Source of the DNA: Lagopus muta
Taxonomy: Eukaryota; Chordata; Aves; Galliformes; Phasianidae
NCBI RefSeq assembly: GCF_023343835.1
Contig: NC_064437.1
Coordinates: 7,529,001 to 7,593,000, forward strand
Direction: 5' to 3'
Length of the DNA stretch: 64,000 bases
Under the pieces are notes generated by a model. The model saw nothing but the letters and a program-made list of their open reading frames with translations. It was not told where the DNA came from and did not search any database. Positions 27,183 to 39,037 of this stretch are shown one piece after another. The position numbers were made by a program, and so were the translations under genes. Numbering within the stretch: the stretch's first letter is position 1; each line of letters opens with the position of its first letter.

Positions 27183-28250
27183 TCATAGAATCATAGGAAC
27201 ATAGAATCTTTGGGGTTAGAAGGGAACTTTTAAGGTCATCTAGTCCAGCACCTCTGCAATGAACAGGAACACCTACAGCTAGATCAAGTATGTCAGAGCC
27301 TGCTCCAGCCTGACCTTGAATTTCTCCAGGGGCAGGGCATCCACCACCTCTCTAGGTGCCACCTAGACAGGGCATTCACCACCTCTATTCCAGTGCCTCA
27401 CCACTCATCTGTAAAAAACTTCTTATGTCCAATTTAAATCCCACCTCTTTCATTTTGAAACCATTTCCCCTTATCCTATCACAACAGATCCTGCTAAATA
27501 GTCCGTTCCCTTCCTTCTTACATCTCCCCTTTAGATACTGAACAGCCACTCTCAGGTCTCCCTGGAGCCTTCTCTTCTTCAGGCTGAAAAGCCCCAGCTT
27601 TCACTCTGTCCTCACAGGGAAGATGTTCCATCCTTTGGATCATTTTTTTGGCCCTTCTCTGGATGCACTCCAACATTGCACACATCTCTCCTGCACTGGG
27701 GACTCCACATCTGTACGCAGTACTCCAAGTACTGCAGTTACCCAGCAGTACAGGGTAGAGGGGCAGGATCAGCTTCCTCAATCTGCTGGCCAACTTCTTC
27801 TTGTGCAGCCCAGAATACTGTTACTTTCTGGGCTGTGTGGGCACACTGCTGGCTCATGTCCTGCTTGCAATCTATAAGTATTCCCCAGTTCTTTTGGCAG
27901 GACTGTGCTCCATCCTTACATCCCCCAGCTTGTACTGATAGCATGGGCTGCTATGAGCCAGGTGCAAGACTCTGTTCTTGGATTTATTGAACCTCATGGG
28001 GTTCATCTGGGCCCACTGCTTGAGCCTGTCTAAGTCTGTCAAGATGGCATCCCATCTCTCAGGTGTATCCACCACCCCACACAGCTTCATCCATAAACCT
28101 GCTGAGGGTGTGGTGTGCTCAATCCCACTGTTCATGTCATTAATGAAGATGATGAAGAGCACTGGTTCCAGTACTGACCCCTGAGAGACACCACTTGCCA
28201 CTGATCTCCATCCGGACATTGAGCCATTGGCCACTGCTCTCTGCAATTTC
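27183..28250 (-). mobile_element. CR1 LINE fragment, 5'-truncated and frameshifted
   Basis: On the minus strand this is the 3' ~1.07 kb of a CR1 non-LTR retrotransposon; full-length CR1 is about 4.5 kb. The left edge carries the CR1 3' end (TCATAGAATCATAGGAACAT on the plus strand). Reading leftwards, reverse-transcriptase motifs are recognisable: SGVSQGSVLEPVLFIIFIND around 28150-28210, LDRLKQWAQMNPMRFNKSKN around 28000, then IQRRAKKMIQRMEHLPCEDR near 27620-27680. These pieces are spread over two reading frames (28327-27872, 27944-27738, 27793-27518), so at least two frameshifts are present. The catalytic Asp-Asp motif is replaced (GLWMKL where ADD-type residues are expected). The copy is dead. 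The right-hand limit is where similarity to the CR1 polymerase fades, at about QRAVANG. Cut-and-paste is excluded: CR1 moves by target-primed reverse transcription, which explains the 5' truncation. Confidence 0.92.
27333..27386. repeat. Local duplication inside the CR1 copy
   Basis: CAGGGCATCCACCACCTCT (27333-27351) recurs at 27368-27386 with one mismatch, offset 35 bp. Intact CR1 elements have this segment once, so it is a small duplication private to this copy or lineage. Confidence 0.6.
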
Positions 28251-30112
28251 AAAAGACTGATACAAATGAAAATATTCAGGTGGCATCCAAACACCTCAGT
28301 CCTGTTGGTGACAGTCCAGACTTTCACATGGAACAGGAGAATAAGGATGGAAGGCTTTCACTGGCTGAACAGATCACCAAGATCAACCATTCTTCCCGAT
28401 TGTACCTAATTACAGTAGACCAACTTCTTTGATTTCAGGGCCAGGAAACGATATCTACTGCAGGATCAGGATGTGGCTGGCTGAGATTAGAGTGTGCAAA
28501 TCTTCGTATGTAAACTTTGTTTTGATGAATATCCAATTTTTTTTTAAAGGACTGAAGCAGACATTGTCATTGCTTAGCAGTCAGATTGTCAAGATATCCC
28601 TTTTGCTCTTTTCACCTAAAAAGCTGAGTCAGATTGATAGTGGTGCTTAAATACTTAGAGATGATGAAGAACAGCAAGAGTCGTATCTGCCTCTTGCAGC
28701 TGTAGACAGCTACAGAAAAAAATAAAATACCAAAAATGGAAGATACTTAACTGCACTTTTTTTCAGCAAGATGAAATGCACACTTATATCTGTGACTTCC
28801 CTGAGCTATTTTGGATGTCTTTTTTTTTCTTTTAAGGATGGAATAAACTGCACTCCAAAAGGTCCATTTCTCTCAGTCCAGTGACATTTTTCAGAAGCAC
28901 TTAGGCCTTTATCTGCTATTGTAATTAAACTCTTGATCTGTATGAGGACTACCTGTATGACGTTTTGTCTTTGTTCTTCACATGAGGACTGAGGTCTACT
29001 ACCAATATCACTTCTTTTGGTGCTCCGAGACTTGGGTAATATTTGTTACAGATTAATAAGTGCAGGTTTGGGAGGATTGATGATGCAGATTGCTCGAGAG
29101 TCCTGACTATTTTGAAAGAAACACACATGAACTTTTAAACCTCATGGCCTTCACATATATTGACAGAAATACAATTTCTTCAGTTGGCTATCAGTGACTC
29201 AGTTTGGTTTCTTCATTTTCTGGACCTGTACAGGAAAATGAAGAAAAAGAGGAATAATCCATTGAACTAATTTAATTGCAAAGGCAAAATAAGATACAGA
29301 GCTGGAAAGCTGATAAATGGATGGAAAAATCAGTTCTCAGTTGTTTTCAGACACTTTCCTCTCTCTCCTGAAGGTTATTTCTTTCTGTACAGCCTTTGAT
29401 CTAAAGTCCTGTGCAGCATTAGAAAGGGAGAAAGAATATTTGCAGGCTGTCTTACTGTCTCCTTGTAGAAAGGAGAGAGTTTAATGAAATGGTGCAATTA
29501 TACTGACAGAGTCAGAAGTGCACCACATTAATTCTTCAAATCTAGACGCTGATCTTGAATGCTGTCTGGAAAGGCATTCATCAGCATGGCTGAAAATATT
29601 TGCATCTGCATAGTGTAGCAAAACCCGAATGAAGGCTCATGTGTATGCATTATAAAAAAGATGGTCAAGCTCTTGTGGGGTGGAAAGATATTTTCACGAA
29701 TTAAAACAAAAATGTTTCATATTTAATACAGAAGAGGTGAATGCTGCAGAGCAGCTAATGATTTTGAGGCTAATATAAAATGTAGTATTCCACTCCAGAA
29801 GGTATTCACCAATACTTTCTGATGAGCAGCTGAGTTTGTGGCATAATAATCATTCCCCCTGCTCTCTTCTTTATCACATTGTCACTTTAAGGAAAGATAG
29901 AAGGTGAAAAGAAAAAAAAAAAGAGGCTATTGTACAACTGGAAGTCTCTGACAGCAATGGTAAATGGCTACTTTTCTCTTTGCTTTAGGATTGTAATCCC
30001 ATAGATTCTTTTCAATCTTGGCTGAACCTGGAAGCATTATGATGTGTTCATAGACTTCAAATTTTCTGAGTGCTGTCATTGTGCTAGGGAGGACACTTCC
30101 ATAAAACTATAG

Positions 30113-30243
30113 GTCATAGAACCACAGAATAGCCTGAGTTGGAAAGGACCCATGAGGAATGTGGTAACATCATAGACTCATAGAATGGATTAGGTTGAAA
30201 CGGACCTCAAAGATTATCTAGGGGACCTTAAAGATCATCTAGA
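30113..30243 (-). mobile_element. Composite of short CR1 3' ends
   Basis: Two CR1 3'-end fragments lie head to tail: one from TCATAGAACCACAGAATAG (from about 30113) with GGAAAGGACC, and one from TCATAGACTCATAGAATGG (from about 30170) with GAAACGGACCTCAAAGATTA. A short piece GACCTTAAAGATCATCTAG repeats the end of the second (GACCTCAAAGATTATCTAG) immediately downstream. Both run 3' to 5' on the plus strand, so the elements are in minus orientation. Confidence 0.8.
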
Positions 30244-30537
30244 TTATGTGACTTTTCCTTCAAAGCTGTAATACCTGTAAAATCTTTGATAATAGACTGA
30301 CAGACTGAAGCTGGTGCCTCGTATGATGAGAAAACAAATAAAGCTTATTTCATCAGCTGTATCTGCTTTATCTCTTGAGCAGAGACACACTACCTTTATC
30401 ACGTGGCACCTGAAGTGTTAGTTTTTCTCCAGAACACTGGATTTTGAGGCTTCCAGTAATGCAAACACAAATTGCAGTGCGGGTGAAATCTCTGTTGCGG
30501 GTCATCACAGCTATGGCAGAGTTCCCCCTGCTTCAGT

Positions 30538-30567
30538 TTCCCATGAAATACATTTATTTCATGGGAA
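30538..30567. repeat. Perfect 12-bp inverted repeat, 6-nt loop
   Basis: TTCCCATGAAAT (30538-30549), loop ACATTT, then ATTTCATGGGAA (30556-30567). The arms are exactly complementary. The length is more than expected by chance for such a short loop in 64 kb. Confidence 0.9.
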
Positions 30568-33500
30568 TTCAATGGGAGGCATTTCTTAGCTTGCCTCTCC
30601 AAGTCACATATTTATGTGCAGCTTAGCTGATTTAATTATTCTTGAAAGCTTTCCAGAGCTGGATCTTTTCTGAACGTCCAACAACAGGAGAACCTTTCTT
30701 CACCAGGTCACTTTGTTATGACCCAGACAAGCTGCCCTCTGCGTTCAGCAGCACAGGCAGAAGAGCAATACATGCCAAGTGGGAGGAGTATGGACAGTAG
30801 GATTTTCTGATCACATTCTTGAAAATTGTTTAGAGGTATCTCATGAAGCTCAATAGTTCTTCAATACTTGGATTTCAACCAAATGATAAGATCCTGGCTT
30901 CTGGTTTGGAGTCAATGGAATGCAGTAGACGAATCTGCTGAAGAACACAGAAATGTCTATCAAATGTAAGACACAGAAACACAGTCCCAAGAGCTTCTTC
31001 AGTGCTTTGCATTTTCAGAGATCAGTCAGGACTTCTTTGCTTTCCAGGAGGTCCTGGTCCTTTGTGTACTTCAACTTCCTTTCCTTGTTCACATTTGTGC
31101 TAAATGACTAGCAAGATTAGTCTTCTGCTGATGAGAGGGCTATGACTAGAACCTGGTTCTGAGGTCTTACTGCCAGTAAACGTGTCAAAGTCTGTAAATT
31201 CTATCCATGTTAGCATTTGGGGTGCAACACTATTTTGCATGTCAGCACTGGGAACACAGTGCAGAGATTCAGCCCAAATAGCTCCAGAGGCAGCAGACAA
31301 CCCCACAGGCACACAAACAATTGGCAGTGCATTATGGAAACCAGGAGAAAGGCTTGGCTCACCTACATTTGTTGTTTTGGGATGGGAAGGAACTCCTATC
31401 TTCTTGGAAACAGATAAAAAAATCTCTTCCCTTCAGGAAATCCACAAAGTCAGCTCATCGATGTATGATTAGAGGATTCACAACACTTTCCCTTCCTTCT
31501 CAAAAAAACCAACACATAGAAACCTAAATACATCTCCAAGTTGCTGCAAATCTCCTGATGACTCAAACAACTCAAATTGATCACAAGAGTAGACTTATTT
31601 TCCTCAGAGAACACAGTAATATGTATGACATCTTTTCCATTTATTAAGCAGGTACCTTTGGGGTACATCACTTTTCCCAAGGTTCACATCCAAGCAGCTC
31701 TGGTCTCCTTGCAATATGTGACATCTCTCCCCCAGCATCTCTGTACCCACCAGCATAGATAAACCCTAAGTGCTGAAAGGAAGCATAATGGCATGAGCTA
31801 AGTGATAGCTGCTGGCAAGCCCCATTGGCAACCAAAGTAGCAGTTTCATCTCCATTATTCACTTAATCTACCCTGGAAAACATTTCTGGTGTAGTTACAA
31901 TTAGTATTATCACACTGGCAAACTCTCTTCAGCATGAACATAACTATTAACTTCTACTCTGAAAGAAATAACTCCCCATCCAGACCTGGTAGAAGCTTTC
32001 TGATAGTCCTGTCTCAGGACAAGGATGGTATCCAGTGATTCAAGCTGCTTCTGTGATGGAAGCAGTCCAAATGCAGCTTTCCATGTGAGCTCCTGTGTAA
32101 TCCAAATTCTGAGCTGTGGCAGGAAATGAGCCAGCAGGGACAGCTGAGTCTGGAAAAGACAGGCTACTTCAAGATGCTTCCCAGTGGGGTTCTGCATGGA
32201 GCCACTGTTTCTCGCTCAGAAGCAATCCTATTTTCTGAGAGATCTACTTTGAGTCTTGTTGCTCTTGGCCTCATGAAGATTTCGCTGTAAGGCAGACAGG
32301 GTTAGGAAAGTCAGCCACTCCCTCAAAGAAGGCTTTTGCCAGTCTAGAAGTATCTTTAAAAGTGAAATCACATTCTTAACTTATGCTGGCAAGTGATTAG
32401 GGTAGGCCCAGCATGAGGCTGCCAGTGCCAATATGTCACAGTAAGTATGAAAAATGTGGGTAGATTTTATTTCTTTAACAATGCATTGCAACTCGTGGGT
32501 CATGTGTCTGTCAGACTTCAGCATTTGAATCTGCATCACGGACATCTGAGCAGCCACTGGCTGACATTCAGTACTTCTCCTCTGAGCTCACTAACACTCT
32601 CTGCCTGTCCTGCTGAACTTTCTGTGGCCACGCCATCCATTATAGCTTCCCAAAGGGACGGGAAATCAATGCTGGTATCAAGTAAATGCAAATTCTGAGT
32701 CAGCCACATGGGGCAAAGGACTCACAGCTTCCAAATATGGTATCAGACACAACGTGGAAGCTAAGAATTGTGGTTAACACAGCTCTGAAAATTTCTGGGC
32801 ATTCTACCCAACACAGCAGGAGCGTCTTCAGATGAATGCTCTGGGCTCCTGACACTGCGCGTATAAATTTTCAAGTGGGTTTTACTGTCTCCTTTCTCCA
32901 GAGGAAACAAGGGCCATGATAGACACAGGCACACACACTCACACAAAATCAGTTACAGAAACACACACAGACAGAAGTCCCTAAGATCAGCTTGTTGATG
33001 TAAACCATAATAGAAAACACACTTTGGCTTGCAGAAGATTCTCTGGAGAATTGCGACAAAAAAAAAGTATGCACACTTTCTCTCTACTATTTTTAAACCT
33101 CAGTTTCAAATGGATCCTCAAGCTCACCTAAGCTCACAGGCACCAGTTTTGACAGATGAGTTGTTTAACTGATTGGGAAGAACAAAGCAGAGTGGAATAT
33201 GGCAGCAATAAAATATTGGTATTCCATTGTCTTTGTCTTCTGAATTGCTCAGTGTCTGTGGTAGGACACTGTGCTTGTGGACCAGCCATCTAGTGGGAGT
33301 CCTTAGATTTAGGAGGATCTGTCAGGTTTCTGATTTCTCCATGCTTCCTCTTGGGATGAAGAAAGAATGGAAGATGAAGAAAATGTCAATGACTCATGGA
33401 TGCTTTGTGTAAAAATGTAGCATTCCACTTGTAATATGCATGGAAAGGTCTGCAGAGAGCAGAGGTAAGATTTGAAAATGACACTTGGCATCTCTGTTAT

Positions 33501-34851
33501 ACTGTTAACCCCTTCCCTTCTCCCTTGGGATCCTTATTTTGTTATTCCTGGGGTTAACAAGAAAGGGATATTGTCAATATAAAATAAAATTAAATAACAG
33601 TGATAATCCCCATTCTTACCAATTTAGGTATTCCAGACTGCCTACCTTTCTCACCTGCCTTTCTCAAAACAAATCCAGAAGGTGTAAAACATGCTCTTGG
33701 TGTTGTAAAACCCGAATTTTGAGGACAGTACTAGCAAATCGCTTTTGAACTAGTTCAGGCATCGTATGGATAACTGGCCTTTGCCATTCTGTGTCAATTC
33801 AAATCAGTTCAAAAGCCTGTGGAAAAACTAGGAGAAAAAGATGTTCTAAGAGTCACTGATCTCACACAATGCTTACAGCCACCACCACCATCACAGTGGG
33901 AATTAGTGGTAAAACATGGATTCAAAACTGAATCGTCCTAAGTATCATGAAGAGTCCTTCCTTGTGACCAACCTGATGCAACTACCATAAAAGTTTTTTA
34001 CAAAGCATGAAAATTCCAACCTTCTTTAAAACTACAAAAGGCAATTTTTTTGGATTTCAGATTCACATAAAAAAGATTACTCCGTGATTTAAGCACATTG
34101 CATTTTTGCAGCCAGCAGTCAAGGCATTAAAAAAAGAACATTTCTGTCCTTAATGTCTGTGAATTTACCATCTGCAGAGAGTAAAAGTCTCAGCTGCTTT
34201 TCACAGTTCACATACCAATGGCCTGGTTCTGCCTTGAGCTAAATTCCATTGGATTTCTACCACTCTCTAGTGAGGACAATACTGTTCCTAAATATCTATC
34301 CAACGTGTGAAAAAGGCGGTCAAAAATGTACTCAGTAGAAGTCTCCCCTCTCCCTCCAGTACTAAATATGTAACTGTTACCACATAGCGAAGACTTGCAA
34401 GATCTATAAAGTTTGGATTTAGTAAAGCTTCCCTTCACTATAAAAATACTAGATTTTTTTCCCTTCCCAAGCTTCCTAAAATTTGTATATGATCATTAGT
34501 CTGGAGTTTCAAAATCATAATCTTTAACATTTTTAATTTTCTTCCAGCAGGTGGAGGTAGATGTGTGCTGGATTTCCTTTGGGAAAACAAATGAGAAAGG
34601 TAGTTCATAAAGCAAGTTCACATGCACCTAAACAACTGCTTGCGATATTTGATATATGATCTAGTGCTTCCCCTTTATTTACCACTCACTTTTGAATCAT
34701 TCTCAACACAACAGAGGGAATGAAGAGGAGAAAGACTTCTGTGTTTGGAATGTGAAAGTATCTTCTTTTCCTTGAATACTAGAGAAATTCTGCACGGATA
34801 CAATTAAAAACTCATCATAAAGTTGAAAAAGTTTGTATTATCCTGTATGGG

Positions 34852-35110
34852 AACTACTGAGTCATGGCCTGAACCTCTGATTGATCACCTGAAGAGAGCA
34901 ATGAGCCAGCCAAAGGAGCACAGGTGAAGGCAATTCACCTGTGCTGCCGGAAGGGGTGGAGCCAGGCTGCACCCTCCTAGACCTATTTAAGAGCTGGCTA
35001 GCAGTGGGGAAGGATCTTTTCTGGAGATTGCCTCTGCTGGTGTTCTGTGAGTGAGCCCAGGATAGGGGTAAACCTTCTGTTTATCCTCTTTTGTTATCAT
35101 AGTCTGTTTT
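34852..35110 (+). repeat. Unnamed LTR-like interspersed repeat, copy 1
   Basis: This segment aligns by eye with 53221-53430. Shared landmarks in order are: a TGAGTCA/TAAGTCA start region with C(C/T)TGAA; a GCTCAGGT/GCACAGGT stretch; the 16-bp identity AAGGGGTGGAGCCAGG (34951-34966); CCAGACCT/CTAGACCT followed by a TATA-like (C)ATTTAAG; GCTGGC/GTTGGC; and TCTGGAGATTG. A TATA-like box followed by a conserved downstream block suggests a promoter-bearing LTR or another self-promoting repeat, but no primer-binding site, polypurine tract or retroviral coding sequence was seen nearby. The family could not be named. The edges are uncertain. Confidence 0.65.
34919..34943. repeat. Perfect 10-bp inverted repeat containing two E-boxes
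   Basis: CACAGGTGAA (34919-34928), loop GGCAA, TTCACCTGTG (34934-34943). It lies within the LTR-like repeat copy 1; the arms contain CAGGTG and CACCTG E-boxes. Copy 2 keeps only the CAGGT half. Confidence 0.9.
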
Positions 35111-36974
35111 GCCTAACTCTCTTGTTTATTTTGTGTTTATAACATCCTAATATTCTTTGATTATGCATATCCTTAGTTTGTTGTCTTTAATTTTCAGCCT
35201 TTTTCATGCAATCTCAATTTGGAGATCCAAAGTCAGCATTCTGGACAATGTTTTTCTCTGTCTTCAGTCTCAAAACAGGCCAAATGTTTGAGGTAACAAG
35301 AGTTTGATCACATCTGGAAATCCCATAAGAACCTCCTTCTTTATAGGATACTGCTTTTTGCCATACTATTTTCTATAAATACTTGTCAGAAGGATAAGTT
35401 TGAGGAGATATTTTCCATGTGGCTTTGCTCAGACAGCCTGCTCTCAGGTCATCTCTGTGAAATTATCGGTGTCCGGACAAATATGAGAGAAGGGTCACAA
35501 ACCTTGTAGTTCTCAGGGGAGCTTTTTCTCGACGGGCTTCACTGAGTATGGGAGAGCCTCTCTCCACTAATAACTCAGATGCTCAACTCCAAACATCTCT
35601 ATCCCATTTGATCAGATAATGATCTTTTAAAAATTGTAACTGTCATTGCAATGGAGAATAGAGGAAGCTGAAGAGTCAAATTCCTGAAGGATTTGTGTTC
35701 CAACTTGATGGAATTCCTGGCTTGTCAAAGGGATTAGCGTGAGCCTAACAAGGCTCATCCGCATCTTCTCATTTGAGTCCATTTGGGGCAATGAGGGTTT
35801 TTCTCGTTGGGTTTCATTTGCAGCCCCCTTTTGATAAGGGCTCTCCCTGGAAAGCCTCAGTTGTCAGGGTTAATGGCTTAAGCAGTGTTGATAGATTCTG
35901 TTTATGTTGGGTGAGGGGGTTCAGGTGGCCCAGTCTAATGTAAGCTTTCCATCAACTGTAAACAGCAGCTTTTTATGTCAAAGTTGTGTTTCTGCCTTTT
36001 GACAAAGCATTAATAGATCTACTGAAAGGAAGAATCCAGAGCGATGACAGTGGGAAGAGCAAAGAGGTTTAATAGGTCATTTCCACCACAAATTCTGATA
36101 AGTTGACAAAGTGGCATGTCTTTTCTTCCAAGGCCCCACAAAGAGTTGATTCCTACCATATTCTGGCTCCTGTTCTCAACTCTGCACCAGGAACAGGAAG
36201 GAAACTGAGACTGATATCCTCCTTTCTGTTGTAGCAGAGATCTTAGAAGGCAAATGGGGAGCTGTGTAGTGTGTGACACTTCTCATCTTGGATACAGCTG
36301 CCAGAATTAGTGGAAAATCAGAGAGAGAGAGATTTAACTTAGATCACACAACACAGCCTCACTCATTGCTTGTGACTCCTGTGGAGTATAAAGCTTTCCA
36401 GCAGGGTCTCAGCTACCTCTGCTTTAGCAACAAAGAACCAAGCTAATACCACTTCCTGTATGTCTTTCTTTCTCAGGATTCTTTTCCATCACTTGCAGAC
36501 CTTCAGGCTAAGATGAAGCTTATTTTTATAAGTACTTATTAATGTAGTCAACTGATGAACTGGCAGGAGAACAATCTGTCAGAGCACTGAGTATGCTGAG
36601 AAATGACCAGCGGGAGGGCTGGTAACAGCCTGTAATCAGGTTTGCACCATCTGATTTTGCTTCTCTTAGGCTGATGGATTCTTGGCTCAGACCCAGTAAC
36701 TTGCAGAGGGTAAAGGCTGGCAGCTAATATTTTGGCATAGGAATTAACAGAGCTATCCCAGGATGGCATTGCAGGATGTCAGAGAACCATCAGCTCAGAG
36801 GAGTGCAAGGTGGTAAAGACGTGGCTTACAGGGTTAAGCCATGTTAGAATGAACTCATGTCACAAGTCCAAAACAGCTGAAAAGTCTATTATCTCCATTT
36901 GTTAGTTTAATCCATTAATCCACCTCGCTGTCCAATTAGATTAATGAAACTAGAATTTTATTTCCATTTTGACC

Positions 36975-37045
36975 TGTGTTATACCTATAAAATGGGAATA
37001 AAGGTATTAATGTGCCTGGATAGGGTATGGAAGTTCCTAGTTGAG
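36975..37045 (+). mobile_element. Possible MIR 3' fragment
   Basis: ACCTATAAAATGGGAATAAA with GGTATTAATGTGCCTGGATAGGG resembles the MIR 3' part (CTGTAAAATGGGGATAATAATxxTACCTxxCTCATAGGG). It is short, so the call is weak. Confidence 0.4.
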
Positions 37046-38354
37046 GAGTGCCTTACAGTTTATTTTCTGAGAGTTGAATAGATCATTAGTGACCTGAAGA
37101 GCATAGGAGGGCTGGGGGGACTAATCTACTGTTGGAAGACAAGGTGATGTTCACACTATGATGCTGCCTAACAAAAATTTTAATGGTTCAAATGAGAATT
37201 TATTGCTTTGCTCGGGAGCTCCTGAACTCACAGATTTGTTTTTTTTAAATACATAATGTCTACAGCTAAACTGCTTTATATATTAAGAAATGGATCTGTT
37301 TGCAAGCAGGATCTGTGATAACTGTTTAATGGAAACCAGTGAAATGTTTTGCTGGCATTTCTGTAGACTTCTCTTAAATTGCTAGAGGTGTTTGGAAGAG
37401 TTTCCATGACAAGCGCTGACACTCGTCTTCTCTCTTCTTGGGCCAGATTCTGATCCCCTGACTCACTCTCCAGAGTATTTTGATTTCAATAGTTGTCTTG
37501 ACTGATGAGACTTCTTATGGAGAAAGGCCAAGGCTGAGCCACTCTTGACACCAGAGGCTTTTGGAAGTCAGCAGGATTGAAAGAGTAACTACTCACCAGG
37601 GAAAGACTCTTCTGAAAGAACTCCACTTTCTTACTTCACACAGTTCCTGAGATGCATATGTCTATCTCAGCATTAAGTTCAAATTCACTCTATGTGCTGA
37701 AGAAAGCTTGGTAGAGAAGCAAAAGTAGTTAAGACACTCTTTGGTATTTGGGAGACCTTTTTTCAACTCTCTGCTCCACGGCAGCTCCCCATATGACCCC
37801 AAGGCGGGCCTTAACCCTGCAGTGTTTCATTTGTAAAGCAGTCAGGGTATCCCAGAGCTCCTACACAGGAATGCAGCAAGGAGAAAGTGCTAGAGTCCAG
37901 GATGTCTTTAATGTACTGGTAAAGATAAGGTATCATGGAAGCCATAAGAAACAACGCTCTGAGAATTGTCTGTTTTTCTTTATTTTTCTCTCAATGTTAT
38001 CCGCATTCATAGGTGAGGCCACATGAAAGACACAGAATTTTTCAACTGTCTTTCAACTCCCGCCCTTTGTTCTTTGTCCCTACAGTCCTATTGATCCTTA
38101 TGAGATACTGCATGGAAAATCTGCCACAAACCACATTTTTTTTAGTCATTCCATACCACGGGATATCTGAATTTACATGTGTTAGAGACTGCTGCTTTGG
38201 TCAAAGCCACAGGAACATGATGTAACACACCGCTTTCTCATTCTGAAACCTGGTGTGGGAATGACATGAGCTCACCCACCACTTTTGCACTGTGTAAACA
38301 GCCTGCAAATTAAGTATGAAAAAAGAGTGCTAATGATTGCAAAGGATTCTGGGG

Positions 38355-38377
38355 AAAAAAAAAAAAAAAAAAAAAAA
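38355..38377. repeat. A homopolymer (23 A)
   Basis: A pure A run preceded by GGGG; no retrocopy body is recognisable on its 5' side. Confidence 0.9.
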
Positions 38378-38538
38378 CTTGAAAAAGCCAGCGTTGTGAG
38401 CTGTCTCTAGCCCAGTTTCTGGCAGTCACATTGCTGGAAAGTAAACCTCGGCCCTGAAGACTTTACAATTTCCAAACAAGCAAATTCTATTGCAGGACCT
38501 CTTCCACAGAGCCTTATTTGATGATCCACAAGCTGTAA

Positions 38539-38592
38539 AATCAGAGAATAATTTAGACTGGAAGGCACTTGCGGAGGTCTTTGATCCAGTTC
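38539..38592 (-). mobile_element. Short diverged CR1 3'-end fragment
   Basis: The stretch around AGAATAATTTAGACTGGAAG followed by GGCACTTGCGGAGGTC resembles the CR1 3'-terminal consensus (a 'TTTAGGTTGGAAGGGACTTxTGGAGGTCAT' type of order, seen here with several changes). Only about 54 bp is recognisable. Confidence 0.65.
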
Positions 38593-38907
38593 ATGCCACA
38601 AGACTTCTGTGGGTTCCACCAAGACCTCTCCGGAGGAAGAGAAAAAATCATATCATGGAAATAGCTTTGGGAACTACAATAGAAACATCTTTGATGATTA
38701 GAATGGTTTTATTGCTTTTCCTGATGGAGAAATTAATACAGGCATCTTCATAACACAGCAACATCCGGTGGGCTGGGAACAAGGAATTAACAGCCAGACT
38801 TTGGCTCTGTTTTGAATACACATTTGCCTGTAGTATAGAGCTGAATAGAACGATTGTTCTTTTTGACTTGTCTAACACAAGCGCTATCATCATCTTTAGC
38901 AGCAGTA

Positions 38908-39037
38908 ACAGAGAGCTTTGTGTGGTGGATAAAACACTTCCCAAAATCCTGAGTCCAGTTCTGACATTTATTTGGTGTGTGACTTCAGACAATTCATTGT
39001 ACTTCTGTGCCCTCATTTTCCTCTCATCTGCAAAATG
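38908..39037 (+). mobile_element. MIR SINE fragment
   Basis: The order of GGTGGATAAAACACTTC, TGAGTCCAGTTCTGACATTT, GTGTGTGACTTCAGACAATTC, TCTGTGCCCTCATTTTCCTC and CATCTGCAAAATG reproduces the MIR core and 3' part in sense orientation. This is the best preserved MIR in the window. MIRs are tRNA-derived SINEs that were active before amniote lineages split, so divergence is expected. Confidence 0.75.

Larger units (their letters stand above)
28251..34851. other. Intergenic, no gene recognised apart from repeats
   Basis: AT-rich sequence interrupted by the composite CR1 ends at 30.1 kb and the 12-bp hairpin at 30.54 kb. Nothing else could be identified. Confidence 0.6.
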
